DNA from: Echinococcus granulosus
Lineage: Eukaryota; Platyhelminthes; Cestoda; Cyclophyllidea; Taeniidae
Direction of reading: 5' to 3'
Assembly (NCBI RefSeq): GCF_000524195.1
Contig: NW_020170383.1
Location: 1,141,780 to 1,205,779 of the forward strand
DNA: 64,000 bases
This document shows positions 50,711-61,971 of the stretch, piece by piece (position 1 is the stretch's first letter; each line of letters starts with the position of its first letter). The notes beneath the pieces are model-generated. The model saw only the letters and a program-made list of their open reading frames with translations. It searched no databases and was not told the DNA's origin. Both the position numbers and the translations under genes were made by a program.

Positions 50711-53700
50711 GACCTCTCTGAGAAATAGCAGGAATTGCTCACCTCGCCTTCCTTCCTTCCACCGTGAGTCACTCGCTTGGGTCACAAAGTGAGTAGATGG
50801 CGATGCAATAAAATCTCCCAGCAGTGGTTTTTCCAGCCCAGTTTAATGCTTTGCCCAAAATTTGATAAAATCGCAATATCATTCCGCTAGTTTACAACTG
50901 CGGTCCACGGATTATCCTAAACAACCAACCAATTTCGTAAGTCGACCGAAAGCATATGTACGATGCGTATGTTGCCTGATATAATAGTCTTTCAGTGAAA
51001 TTCAATGTAGCATCGAGTATTTCGGGCCCTGCATGTGACCAGCGTTGGTGGTGGTGGGGGCAGGGGATGCAGGAATACAAGTGTGACTACCCTGTTCCAT
51101 GACTAGGCTTGAACTGTGTCTGGAGCAGCGGTGCTACATACGTAAACCACGTCAGTGCGCAGAACGTCGTGTGGAGGGCCAGCCGCTGTTTACATGAGGC
51201 TCTTATAAATTAATTCAGCCCCAGTTAAATGCCACTCTTGGTATAACACGGCATTCCATGTGCGGTCTCACCGCTCGCATTGCCTTGCCACGCACGATTT
51301 CCTGTGCCACCCTAGAACTCCAATACCTAAGAAATTTGGAAACTGTCCTCCTTTTCCATATTCAAGCTTTGACGGTGTTTTCAGCCTAGTAAACTAGATA
51401 AATCTCGTCAGCTCCATTTTCTTGGTATTCCAAACGGTGTATGTGAAATGGGGTGGAAAATGTTATAATTGCGCGGAAGTGGATCTCAAGAAGTCCAAAC
51501 TTTGAGTTTTCGTGATTGAAAAGTTTTTTTGCTCACTTGTAAATCCGGTAAGCTCACTAGTTTTGACGATTTTAATGCATACATAAAACAACCAATGAAC
51601 CACTGATCATGCGAGTTCCGCTTTGCTGGTTGGAGCACTTGTACAGCATAGTATGCTCTAAGACTGTGTTTGCGCACCACTTCTTGGTTTTAATTCACAA
51701 GAATTTCTCTTATTAAAGCATTGGGGCTTAACTTCTGTCATCGTCCTCTACACTTTCACTCATTCGAATCCTAACTAATCATCACGTGGAGGAGAACGTC
51801 TGCTTGATGCAAGGGTCAGGGCCCTCGCTTCTTTGGTACTGTTTTCTTTGAAGGTTACTGTAGTTTTGTTAAATGCCAAGATCTGATATTTTTATATCAT
51901 TAACTGCGTTAGTTTTGAACGCTCTGGCCTTGTCAGAGTGATAACATGAATCATGAATCTTAATGTCCTTTTCAGAGGTGCCAATTTACTTTAGGCATGA
52001 CTAACACCCACATCTGTCTGCGTATGCACCAATTAGCTTACCAACCGCGCCCCACTTTAGCACAATTTCAACTCCCCATAGGGGGTGTCACACGGTGGGA
52101 GCAGTGATAGCCTATTCTGTGTGAAAACCAGTATTCAGAAGACCTTGGTGAGACGACACATTGGCGGCCTCCCCACTAGTCGCCAATTTCAGGTCAACAT
52201 TGAGGGAGCAGAGGTATTGGTGCTTGCAGGAGGGGTAGGCGAGAGGTTTGGTGCCTTCCCGCTGTGTGATCCTCCTCCATTCTCCCACCACCTGGTCTTA
52301 TGGAGGCATCTCTACAATCCACATTTTCACTGTAGTAGGAACCTGGCAACTACGTTTCTTCCCCATCTACCACTTGAAATTCCCTCATTTTTATGGCTTT
52401 AATGTCGTTCCCGCATTTTGTTTCAGATTCGGAAGTGTGTCAGCGCGGGTAATTGTGATTATGAATATGGAAGAAGTAACCGCATTCACTAGATAGAATA
52501 TATAATTTGATCGCTTCCGTTACTTTTCCCCATTTGATAATGACCTTCCAACTGCTACCTCTTTCAGTTGCAGAACTATTTTTTTTTCTTTGGCGGTGGC
52601 CTTTCAAGTGTGAAGTCTGCACACATTCCCCTTCCTTAGAACGTTTCCCTCATCCTCGCGTTCTTGCTGATTCTCACGACACCACATCAATGGGATGTTT
52701 TGTTCCCACTTCCACGAAAACCTAGCTCTGTTTGTTAGTACTCTGTAAATTCCAACGGAAGTAGCATTTATGTAGTCACGATAGCAATCATCTGAAAGAA
52801 TTTTCAAAAGTGCTATCCAACAGTTGAAGATTTTTTGACACGATGGCAGTCTTTTACAGCCCCTCCCCAATGTTCAATGCCGCAAACAACGTATTTTGAC
52901 ATACATTTCGACAATGCACCCTAACAATGCTGTTGTCTAGGTATGTGAATATCAAATACACACGCTGACACCAGGTGTTTCTGCGGTGGCCTTGGCCAAG
53001 GGACACGAGAGTGTTCCAGATTACACCCAGTCTCTATTTGTCCCACCGGGCGCGTGTCCCACTTTGTCTCGATTCTAAGCATAAATTTGGTCAGCACTAG
53101 ACACCGTGTGGAGAAATATTGAGCCGATACTTTGGCGCGCTGATTCTCACGCAGTACTCGAACGCTGAATCATCTTTGCAGACGGACGCAAGGGACGTTT
53201 TCGCGTAGAGCTTCTAAGATGGCAGGCATACTTTCTTTTTGCATCTTGTTCGCGCGGGCTTGTCAAAGGTCAAAACTCATTATTTGTTCAACGAACTCGT
53301 TTACGCCCATTTAAAAGGGAAGGCTTCAAACAGTCGACTTTGTATCTGAGGTGATTGGTTGATTTTATCCTTGAAGTATACCTCGTGGTTTACACTGCGT
53401 GCGATTTCAGCTTAGACTTAAAAATGGCATCTTCAAAGGATGGGTCTACCACCTCTTTAATCAACTTTGGTCGAAGAAAGTCCACACTTCTCTTGTTCGG
53501 AGAACAGTGCTGCAAAACTCAAACGAGTGGAATTGCCTTCACGTTGAATATTACTTGCCATTCATAAACTGCTGCTATCAGCCATTAATAATGCGTGCTT
53601 TTGTTGTCAACATGGTCTGATTTGCATTTCTGTTCCATTTATGGTCAGCTAGTGCTATTTGCGATGAATGCTTCTTCGGAGCACTTATGTCGGGCAAATT

Positions 53701-56569
53701 TAGAACTGAAAAACGCTTGGAGAACTGTCATTCTACCATCTTAGTCGTCTCATCACCTTAGACATAATATGGTTTGGCTCGTGACCAAGTGAGGCAAGCA
53801 AGGATGTGATGCACTTCTAAATTGTTATTGTTTTTCATAAGGGGCTCTTATTTGTGTGTGTAGTTCCGCCTTGGACCCGTGTGAATAATCCAAATAAACA
53901 TGAATCAAGCTGGGACTTACCGCCATCCCTAGCCTCGGCGACGGTTACACGCCATCTTTGAAGTTTGCCTTATGGCCGTTTACACACCTAGCTTTGGTAA
54001 TTTTTTATGTAGCTGATGGGAATTGGTCCCGGTCTCGTGAAAAGAGTATACTTTATTGAAAAGGAGCTGTTATCAAGCCTAATCGGAGTCTGATTTCGCT
54101 TGATCTCAGCAACCTAGCTTGCGCAATCGGAGTAAAAACCAAATTTATGTTTTGCCACAACTTTACTTCATGGCGTACTGGAGCTTGTTCTATCAATCTC
54201 CATCGCTGATCCACCGAAACTTACGCTTTGCATAATATGTGGGCACTGTGTTGTTAATCCTCACTAACATTTTTGCATCTATTCCCTATCAACGAGTGAT
54301 TACAGGTTTCTTTGTGCATGAGAACGGAGCCACTACATGTCGGTGCAAGGCACTGCCAAGGTTTTTCCTTAGTCGAACTTTTCCCCCTCATACCCTATCC
54401 TCCGAAGCAAAGGGGAACAAACTTCAAGAAAAACTCTACTCTTTGCGTAGAATTTTCAGTTTCGTTTTCTTCTTGGGACCAGGAGCTCATGCAAATTCGG
54501 GATTAGTGGTGAAGTTTAATGTTTCTACCAGTCCCTAACCATAATATAAAATGTGTGGATAAATATACTTTTCAGATGTTTTGTCTCTTGCTTAATTGAC
54601 ACGCAAGATGACATGAAATTGCCTTTAAATGGCTGTAACGGTGGTTACTGTACATTTTTCGGTATCTATCGTGTGCAATAAACTCACCTTTTTAGCAAAA
54701 TATCCTAACTTCAACATCCGCACTAAACTTGAAATTGAAAAATACCGGTCACACAGGCTTATTCAATTTCCTTTTTATACCTACCTATGAATATGTTCAG
54801 CAATACACCTAAAAGCAATAAACGGGACATCAATTAGTTCGACAGTGGTGTCTTATTGACAATAGCTCATAGTTCTCCAAAATTATGTGTGCGATGGAGA
54901 CAGACCGTGTAGATTCTCTACAAAATGGCAGTAAATTTATTTTCGTCTTTGGACAACATGTCTGATAGAAGGGGCATATGACTCGTGGAATGCTGGCAGA
55001 GGGCAAGAAGACAGGCCGGGACAGAGGAGTGACGTACTTGCACACCTAAACACACTCATGGAGAGAGATTTTCCTACACGCTTCAGTTATTTTTCAGTGA
55101 AATAGTGGCGTGTGTGTGTGCGTTTAAAACTGGGAAGACCTCCAACTGACTCACTTTCCGGCCTGCGTGCACATACTCGCCTCCTCTAAATTGCTTTGCT
55201 ATCCCGGTGATGGCAATGGTGCTGTGTGTGCTTGGGAGATCGCCTAGCTTGGCAGATTAACACGTATTCACCATATGTCTAGGTGTACGGCCTACTTTTT
55301 GTATCTCCCGACCTATGGTAATATTCTTCCAACCATTCTGTCTACCTTCCTCCGACAACTTACCCTAGTTTGTATAAAGTTGCATCTTTAAATAAAAGTG
55401 CATAGACCTTATTTTATGCATTCACCCATGCGTCGTTTTAACGGTTTTACCAAAGTACTAAAGCTGGAATTGTAATTTATTAAACATTCATCCTGCTTTA
55501 AATCAGCGGACCTCCATGTTTAAAATGTCACCAGTCTTTTCACCAAAAATGTCCACGCTTACTCGGGCTCGATGACTTGCTCATCACTCCGACCTGTTTT
55601 CACGTGTTAGTCACAGGCAATCATTTGCATAAATTTTCTTTCTCTACGTAAGTTTTGATCAGCGTATTTTGTTGATGTCTATCATGCCCAGGAAGCTACT
55701 ATTATTCATTGTTGTACTTTTGTGTGGCAGAAATGCAGTAGGCATCTCTTGTTCCAATCTACTAAACATCAACTTTCTTTATTCAGAAGAGACCTGAAAG
55801 ATCCAGTGGATTATGCTGTCTTGCCCGGTCCAACGTTTTACATTTACTTCCCTTTCTATACAGGCAGCAGCCTCATTCAGTTTGCAAGTGATTCATATCA
55901 CCAAGGCATCATTTGTACTTCTTCAATCAGTTGCTACAGTAAAAGCTTCTATCAAATAACGCCGTGCGGCCGAATTTTTAGTCGTTTTCACCCACTGGTT
56001 TTGTGAACAGCCACAGAAATTGAAGGTTTTGGTGTTGTCATGCCAACTAGCCATGGTAAATACTGTTTTCATTTTCTCTTTATAAGGTCACGATGGTTTG
56101 ACTGCGATCAGTTGCTGTAAACACACCGACTCCTCAGAGAAAGCCTTCTCGGTCAGACCACGCAAGGGGGGAAAGAGGTGGGAAATTTTACGAGGAAACG
56201 CTTGCAGTTATCAATAATATGCTAGTAAATTCTATTGGTAATATGGCTCATAAGACATGGGAACTTGTGAATTTAAAGCCATCGGTACTGTTTGCTGGTG
56301 TTTTGCAAGTGAAAACGTTTCACATTATTGGATTTTCATTGTACTTTTTTAACGTAATAGCCTCTCACTGCCATAGATATTAGCATTGACCCAGTTGTTT
56401 CTGTAATCTGATCAGCTTGAGATGTGCTGATTCAACCGCTGCCTATTCTTAGCAAAGCTTGTTAATCTTCAAAATGCAAAGTTGTCAAAAGCTTTTGGTT
56501 GAGGATTGTGGTTACAGATGGGACTGGATTTCGACGCTTTCGTATAAGCTATGGGAAGTGACAATATGA
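50711..56569. other. Gene-poor interval, sixth part
   Basis: No supported gene. A GT-rich tract and a moderately GC-rich patch occur at about 54990-55260. Open frames such as plus 52085-52402 and 54239-54538 lack recognisable domains. Confidence 0.4.
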
Positions 56570-56790
56570 CCAAACGACGCTAGGGCCCATCGTTAGTACA
56601 GCTGTTAACCGCTGCTACTGGGGCGAGTACTAAGGGTTGGAGGTGGGGTGGGTGAACCTCTAACCTCAGCCCCTAAAATGGGTTGCCGTGCTAAGTAAAC
56701 ACTCCAGCAGTGATGTTGGTGGTGGGTCCTTGTGACGGCCTAAGTGCAGGTCAAATCGTGACCCAGAGACCACGATTTATGACACTTTTT
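56570..56790. other. GC-rich patch with two hairpins
   Basis: The first hairpin has arms at 56635-56644 and 56656-56665 (GGTTGGAGGT against ACCTCTAACC, one G-T wobble) around an 11-nt loop. The second has perfect 8-bp arms AAATCGTG (56753-56760) and CACGATTT (56771-56778). The words around the second hairpin (GGTCAAATCGTGACCC) faintly resemble a Pol III B box, but no credible A box or tRNA fold was found. It could be a structured RNA or an old SINE-like repeat. Confidence 0.4.
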
Positions 56791-59293
56791 TGATTCCACC
56801 CGCTGTGTCATCTTTTTAATCTTGCCATCGTAACAGCAATGTATTAGCGGTGTATTAATTCGGATCGCTATGCGACACTTCTACTCGGAAAGCGAAACTC
56901 GGTCAGTGTCAGAAATTAAGCTAACGGAATGTGGGAAGTTCTCCTTGCCTGTCATGTCTAATCCATTTAAGATTATTTATGGAAGGAACAATTTCGTGAG
57001 CATAGATATTATAAATTTAAATCCAAAACACCCAAAACAGAGGGGTTGAACGTAACAACTGACAATGCGCCTTAGCACTTCTCCTTGAGTATTCCTATGC
57101 AAGACCTTCTAAATGGATTATGCTTTAGACCTCTATAACTTTTATGGCTGGCGAACATGCCATACGTCGTGATTCGTTTGACGTTACTAATATTTGACAT
57201 GTGATCTCTACTAGTTTGCGATGAATGGCTGCACAAAATAACGTCACAAACAGATTGGTTTAATAGGAAACACTGAAGCAGATGTTTATTATTATCGGGC
57301 TGAAGACAGTTACTCTTATGATGGAATATTAGAACATCAAGAATCTGTGCTATGGCGATCAGTTAGCTCCTGAGTTCTGGTGGTGACTGTGTTGACTTGT
57401 CCCTATGTGTTGGCTTAGTTCTGGGGTGTCGTTTAATTCCACTAACTTGATTTAAATTGTGAGCTCTGCCAAGGGAAAAATGAGCGCAGCAGCCAACACT
57501 GCACACTCCTAGCAGTAGTTGTGTCAAAAGCATTTTCTCCATCGTGACAAGTGGAAAAACAACTGGCTCTGCATACATGGAATTCCGTGTCGGCCTTTTG
57601 CCAAAATCGTTGCTCTTCTCCATAAATTATTTGTAAATTTATCTCGTTTGCCGCCACGGTTCTTTTTACTGACAACATGAGTTGTGCCCAGTTGAAGTCG
57701 TTAAAGCAGTTTAGGAGTTTCCAAATTGCCTTAATGCTAACTTCTGTTGACCGGAGTTCCCCTTCTGTGAAAAACAAGAAGTTACGATAGACAAATCTAG
57801 GTCCGTTTGGAGAAGAGCATCGTCAGGAGAGGTAATTCTCCCAAATGAAAGTGGCAAGGTGGTTTTGCTCTAGGCCAATACGCAGCATTTTTAATCAAAA
57901 TTAACACTGCAATGAACCTACTTCTTTAACTGGCTAGGAGACGTGATTCCCAGATCTCCATCCTTATTCCCTGTAATACATGTCACACTACCTTGATAAA
58001 AAGTCGTCAAGGCAACTTCATCGGCTTATTTTTTTCCAATAAGGTTAGTAATTATGCAACTAAAATACCAGGACTTAACTTACACATCCAAAAGGTAAAT
58101 ATCGAATCGCAAAATTGAGCGCAATATTGTTAAAAATATCATGCGGTCGCTTGTGCCAACTGCAAACACATTAGTGGTACACCCCTTTTTATTTCAGCAG
58201 TCAGCCTGTTTTGCCCTCTTATTGCTATGCTAATGAAATGCTCCAGATAACTCAGCCCAAAAAGTAACTAAAGGATGAACAAATGGCACTTTATGCAGAG
58301 GTTATTGCACGCCCAAATGTGAGTTGTGTACGCGCCCTGCCCACCATGACTCATGGGACGCGTAATTGGCCGTGGCACCGATTCTGTGAGACAGAACGGT
58401 ACTTTTTACAGCAAGAAGTCTATTGTCACGCCCTCAAGATTTCTTATTGTTAGGAGCTCACCATCCATTGTGTGCACAAATCGGAAGTTCCCAAGTCCAA
58501 TGCTCCACTAGACTGAGGTTCATAAAGTTTATGGGCTAGTATAATGAACCCACTATTTGTTCATTTATAGGAAGAGCTCTAAAAAACTAACCGTTTGCGC
58601 ATTCGATAGACAGATGTACCAAGTCATAATATGTCTCATTTGGATTATTGGAGGGTGCGTTATGCAACGAAAAGTTCAATCCGTCACGCTGGGAAAGTGC
58701 ACAGACATTTCTTTCAATTGTGCCTTTAGCTATGGGAACCCATTCTGAAAATACATTTCATACCTGTTTCCAAGTGGTATTTTATGGTAAATACGAGATT
58801 TTTTTACCCACAAGGTGCAAAAACAAAGGCAATATAACTGGAAAGGCGTACAGAACTTATATATCCCATTTTTGTTAAACAATGAGCAAGTTATGAATCC
58901 ATGTTGTGCATAGAAACGCTGTTATTTTGGCTTTTGTCACCAAAGAGGTTAAACGGTTCGCAGTACCTTGAGACACCAGAGAAACGATTACTAGCTCCTT
59001 CAAAGCGCAAAAAGTATGTAACTTTTTATGGAGATTGTTGAGATGAGCTTTATTATTTACACATTATTTTTGGGCAGTAACAAATCGAGTCACTAACCAC
59101 TATGTCTTCAATTTTCACGAAACCTTATTTCTAGACGCGTACAAAATTCAAGAGCCCTCGCGCTTTTTCCCACCATTTGCGTGCCGCTACAGTGTTTCTA
59201 GAGTGCTGACTCCTCCAAGAGATTATAGCATCCACTAAGGCCACATACAGTCCAGCTATCGGTCAGCCAAACGAAGTGTTGTGTGTATTTCAG
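56791..59293. other. Upstream region of the LRR-Ig gene
   Basis: No supported coding sequence. Two overlapping minus-strand frames at 57363-57777 lack motifs. The promoter of the LRR-Ig gene is expected here or further upstream, but no core element can be assigned from sequence. Confidence 0.4.
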
Positions 59294-59398
59294 TGCAAAA
59301 TACTAAGGCCCTGTAATCGAATAGGAACTAAATTGCCTCTTACTCGAAGTAAGAATCACTTTAACAAAATTCTCGGCTTGTGCAGAACGGATTCTCAG
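59294..59398 (+). other. Probable 5'UTR exon of the LRR-Ig gene
   Basis: This 105-nt segment is bounded by an acceptor (GTGTGTATTTCAG, ending 59293) and a near-consensus donor (CTCAG then GTAAAG at 59399). It contains no ATG, as expected for a leader exon. The next acceptor (CCCTCTGTCTTTCAG, ending 59745) would place it 24 nt from the predicted start codon after splicing out 347 nt. Confidence 0.35.
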
Positions 59399-59769
59399 GT
59401 AAAGTTGATATGTAATTGGAGGTAATCTATGTTAATGTTTTGCTCTTAATCAATCACACATGTTTTCTCATCATGAGAAACGCTGCTTTACTTTGAGATG
59501 CTATAATTTCAGGTCATCTATGTAGTGCAAAAACTGATTAGAAGGAGGTCCTTTCATCGTGATTACGAGGTCACAAAAATGCTAGCTCAGCAATCGTCTA
59601 TTTTAAAATAAACGGCTGTTTCCCACACCATTTTTATGTCTGAGTTTTGGAAAAGACTTTCAATGTAATGGGTGTTTTGTGCCAACCTTATTATTTAGAA
59701 GAAACAATAAAGTTTTGCTTTACGTGGTTTCCCTCTGTCTTTCAGAAGTCAAGTAGCTATTGGTGTGAT

Positions 59770-61971
59770 ATGAAGATGCAGATTGTCATAGCACTACTAC
59801 TTCTGCTTCTACTTTCTCTCACCGCACGCGTAAAATGTCTAAATTGTCCAAATCTCTGCCAATGCGCCTCCTCAATGATGGACTGCCAACGGCCAGGCCT
59901 TGAAGCATTTCCGCCGGCGCCTTCCGGCAGGCTAGAAATGGTCGTGGTTGCCAATCAGACTTTTCGACGAGTCACACTCGACCGGGAGGCTCTTCGACCT
60001 TACCGGAGCCCTGAACACGGTGGACAAGTGCGTTTACGCCTGCTTAAGATCCGCAACTGCAACATAGTCAGCATCGCATCGAATGCATTTGCGAATTTGG
60101 GATCACATTTGGAAGAACTTGATCTAAGCGGCAACCCCCTGCATACTATTGAAGCGCATGCCTTCACGGGTCTTCGACTGAAGTCGCTTTTTCTTAACAA
60201 TCTCCAAAATCCTGTGATTCATGATCAAGCATTTTCCAGTATCATTGAGGTGCAGGGCTTGAGCCTTCAAAATTCTCATCTAACCTCACTTCCTCTGCGT
60301 CCTCTGATTGAACTTGCCAGTCTACATGGACTTAAGAGCCTTTCTATTCGAGGTAATGATATCTCCCACTTACCTCCCAATTTTGAACCTGCTTTCAGGC
60401 TTCTGCAGTCGTTTGAGTTGAGTGAGAATCCCTGGCACTGTGACTGCAATCTCCGATGGCTCATCCAGCTGCAGAAGTGGAGTCGATTGACAAAAACAAG
60501 TGGTGCATTTGTAGGAAGCAGCAGGGACTCCAGAAGTGACATAAGGCAGCCTACATGTATCAGTCCGGTCGAATTTGCAGACTACACATTCGACGAGATC
60601 ACCTTGAGTGAAAGTGAGACCTTTCTAGAAACCCACCTCCATACCACAGTGCCGAAACGACCAGAACTTGCTTGTGTAACGCCTCGGGTTGAGCACATTG
60701 AGGTTGACCTTCGTCATTCGAATTCTGAACAAGAACTTGATAATATGGCCCGAATTGTCTGTCATATGAAGGGCGCTCCGGATATCTTCGTGAGCTGGTT
60801 CTATCATAATCACAACGGGGATATTCGTAACGTTACAGAAATGTCCAAACGACAGGAAGATGGGCAGATTTTGCCACATCCGTATGCTCCTCCTCAACCA
60901 AAACAAATAACAAGCCGACTGTCTGTCAAGCAAGTATCCGAAACGGATATGTACTCATGTATGGGTCAGAATATACTGGGTAACACGTCGGTTACTGTGA
61001 GTATTCATTGGTCTCCAAAGAAACCAGGCGGAGGTATGCAATTAGTACCAAATGAAGAGGTTTCAGGTGAAAGATCGGTGTCAAGAGACCTATCCAATAG
61101 CTTGATAGGTTCCATTCGACCTGCGGAATACAGCATCTTAGCAAAACGGTTTAGCTTGATGGACGTGATTGGCGCAGTGTTGGGCACTTTTCTGGTCACA
61201 ATCCTTATGTTTATCATCGCCTATAGAACTTCGAAACTCTACGTTTATCGAAGATCAAAACTATGCGCCCAATCAGATCCAATACTGCGACACCATGAAA
61301 ATGCAAAGCGCACTCCTGATGGGACTTCTTCTTCTGCTGCATCGTCATCATTGCTCAAGTTCTCGCAACTTCAGTTCGCCCCCGCATCCCGCTATCCTCC
61401 CGACTACACCCAAACGAGCCATTATAATCAAGGAGGAGGTGGAGGACTTGGGATGCCACCGAAGCAGCGCGACTCTGGCACCTTTACTTCGCATTCTACC
61501 TCGTCCTCGCAGAACGCAAATGGTCAAGGTGGTGCTTACGAGACAGTGTATAACGAGACCTCAACGAATCAGGTAATGTACGAAACCCCCGGTGACAACC
61601 TGGCGACCGCCGCTGCTGCTGCTGCTGCCGCGTGTCATCCGAATCAGCAACCATTTCTCTTTCCCTTTGCTCAGTCTACAGCACTGGGTGGCTATCCGCT
61701 GATGTTTGGAAGCACCCTTCCCTCCCAGAGCACGGCCACAGCCTATGCACTAGGAGTCTCTAGTCCCTCAGCTCCGACCTACATCCCTCCCCCTCCCACT
61801 GGACAGCAACCCTCGCTCCCCCGCTCCGTCCAGTCCCAAACGGGTCCCTTGCATCATGTCTACTCCTCCACAGTGCACATGGGTGATCAGTACTCAGGCC
61901 CAGGTATTTCCACAAGCGTTCAGACCTCGGCACCCGTGAGCACAGCCCCACAACATAATCATGTAACATGA
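59770..61971 (+). CDS. LRR-Ig single-pass membrane receptor-like protein
   Basis: 733 residues in one exon. The frame is open from 59647, but I start at 59770 because a signal peptide begins there (MKMQIVIALLLLLLLSLTA, residues 1-22) and a strong acceptor ends at 59745. Next come an LRRNT cap (CPNLCQC...DC, about 24-48), about five leucine-rich repeats (90-220, for example LEELDLSGNPLHTI) and an LRRCT cap (NPWHCDCNLRW, 220-265). One Ig-like domain follows (300-412, Cys331, VSW, and DMYSC with Cys397). The transmembrane helix is at 465-487. The 246-residue tail is low complexity, with Gly and Ala runs, Pro-rich patches and a tyrosine cluster at 590-604. N-glycosylation sequons lie at Asn62, Asn354 and Asn405. 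The order resembles Kekkon, LRIT, LRRN and related neuronal LRR-Ig families, which act in cell adhesion or receptor modulation; which family is not resolved. The C-terminus (HVT) is not a clear PDZ ligand. Confidence 0.88.
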   Translation: MKMQIVIALLLLLLLSLTARVKCLNCPNLCQCASSMMDCQRPGLEAFPPAPSGRLEMVVVANQTFRRVTLDREALRPYRSPEHGGQVRLRLLKIRNCNIVSIASNAFANLGSHLEELDLSGNPLHTIEAHAFTGLRLKSLFLNNLQNPVIHDQAFSSIIEVQGLSLQNSHLTSLPLRPLIELASLHGLKSLSIRGNDISHLPPNFEPAFRLLQSFELSENPWHCDCNLRWLIQLQKWSRLTKTSGAFVGSSRDSRSDIRQPTCISPVEFADYTFDEITLSESETFLETHLHTTVPKRPELACVTPRVEHIEVDLRHSNSEQELDNMARIVCHMKGAPDIFVSWFYHNHNGDIRNVTEMSKRQEDGQILPHPYAPPQPKQITSRLSVKQVSETDMYSCMGQNILGNTSVTVSIHWSPKKPGGGMQLVPNEEVSGERSVSRDLSNSLIGSIRPAEYSILAKRFSLMDVIGAVLGTFLVTILMFIIAYRTSKLYVYRRSKLCAQSDPILRHHENAKRTPDGTSSSAASSSLLKFSQLQFAPASRYPPDYTQTSHYNQGGGGGLGMPPKQRDSGTFTSHSTSSSQNANGQGGAYETVYNETSTNQVMYETPGDNLATAAAAAAAACHPNQQPFLFPFAQSTALGGYPLMFGSTLPSQSTATAYALGVSSPSAPTYIPPPPTGQQPSLPRSVQSQTGPLHHVYSSTVHMGDQYSGPGISTSVQTSAPVSTAPQHNHVT
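61609..61632 (+). repeat. Alanine codon repeat in the LRR-Ig tail
   Basis: Eight consecutive alanine codons, five of them GCT in a row, encode residues about 614-621 of the cytoplasmic tail. Such trinucleotide tracts vary in length easily between strains. Confidence 0.9.

Noticed and set aside
52085..52402. Open frame containing VLAGGVGERFG, resembling a nucleotidyltransferase loop
   Set aside because: The rest of the frame has no similarity to such enzymes, and the motif is short enough to be chance.
15397..55153. Scattered TGACTCA/TGAGTCA words (AP-1-like sites), about a dozen
   Set aside because: The count is close to the number expected by chance for a 7-mer on both strands of 64 kb, and there is no tight cluster.
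57363..57777. Two overlapping minus-strand frames of 86 and 111 codons
   Set aside because: They have no domain, no splice or poly(A) context and no recognised similarity. Length is within chance for this composition.
59647..59769. Upstream extension of the LRR-Ig frame with an earlier Met
   Set aside because: It would put 41 residues before a textbook signal peptide, and it contains a strong acceptor at 59745, so it is better read as intron plus leader.
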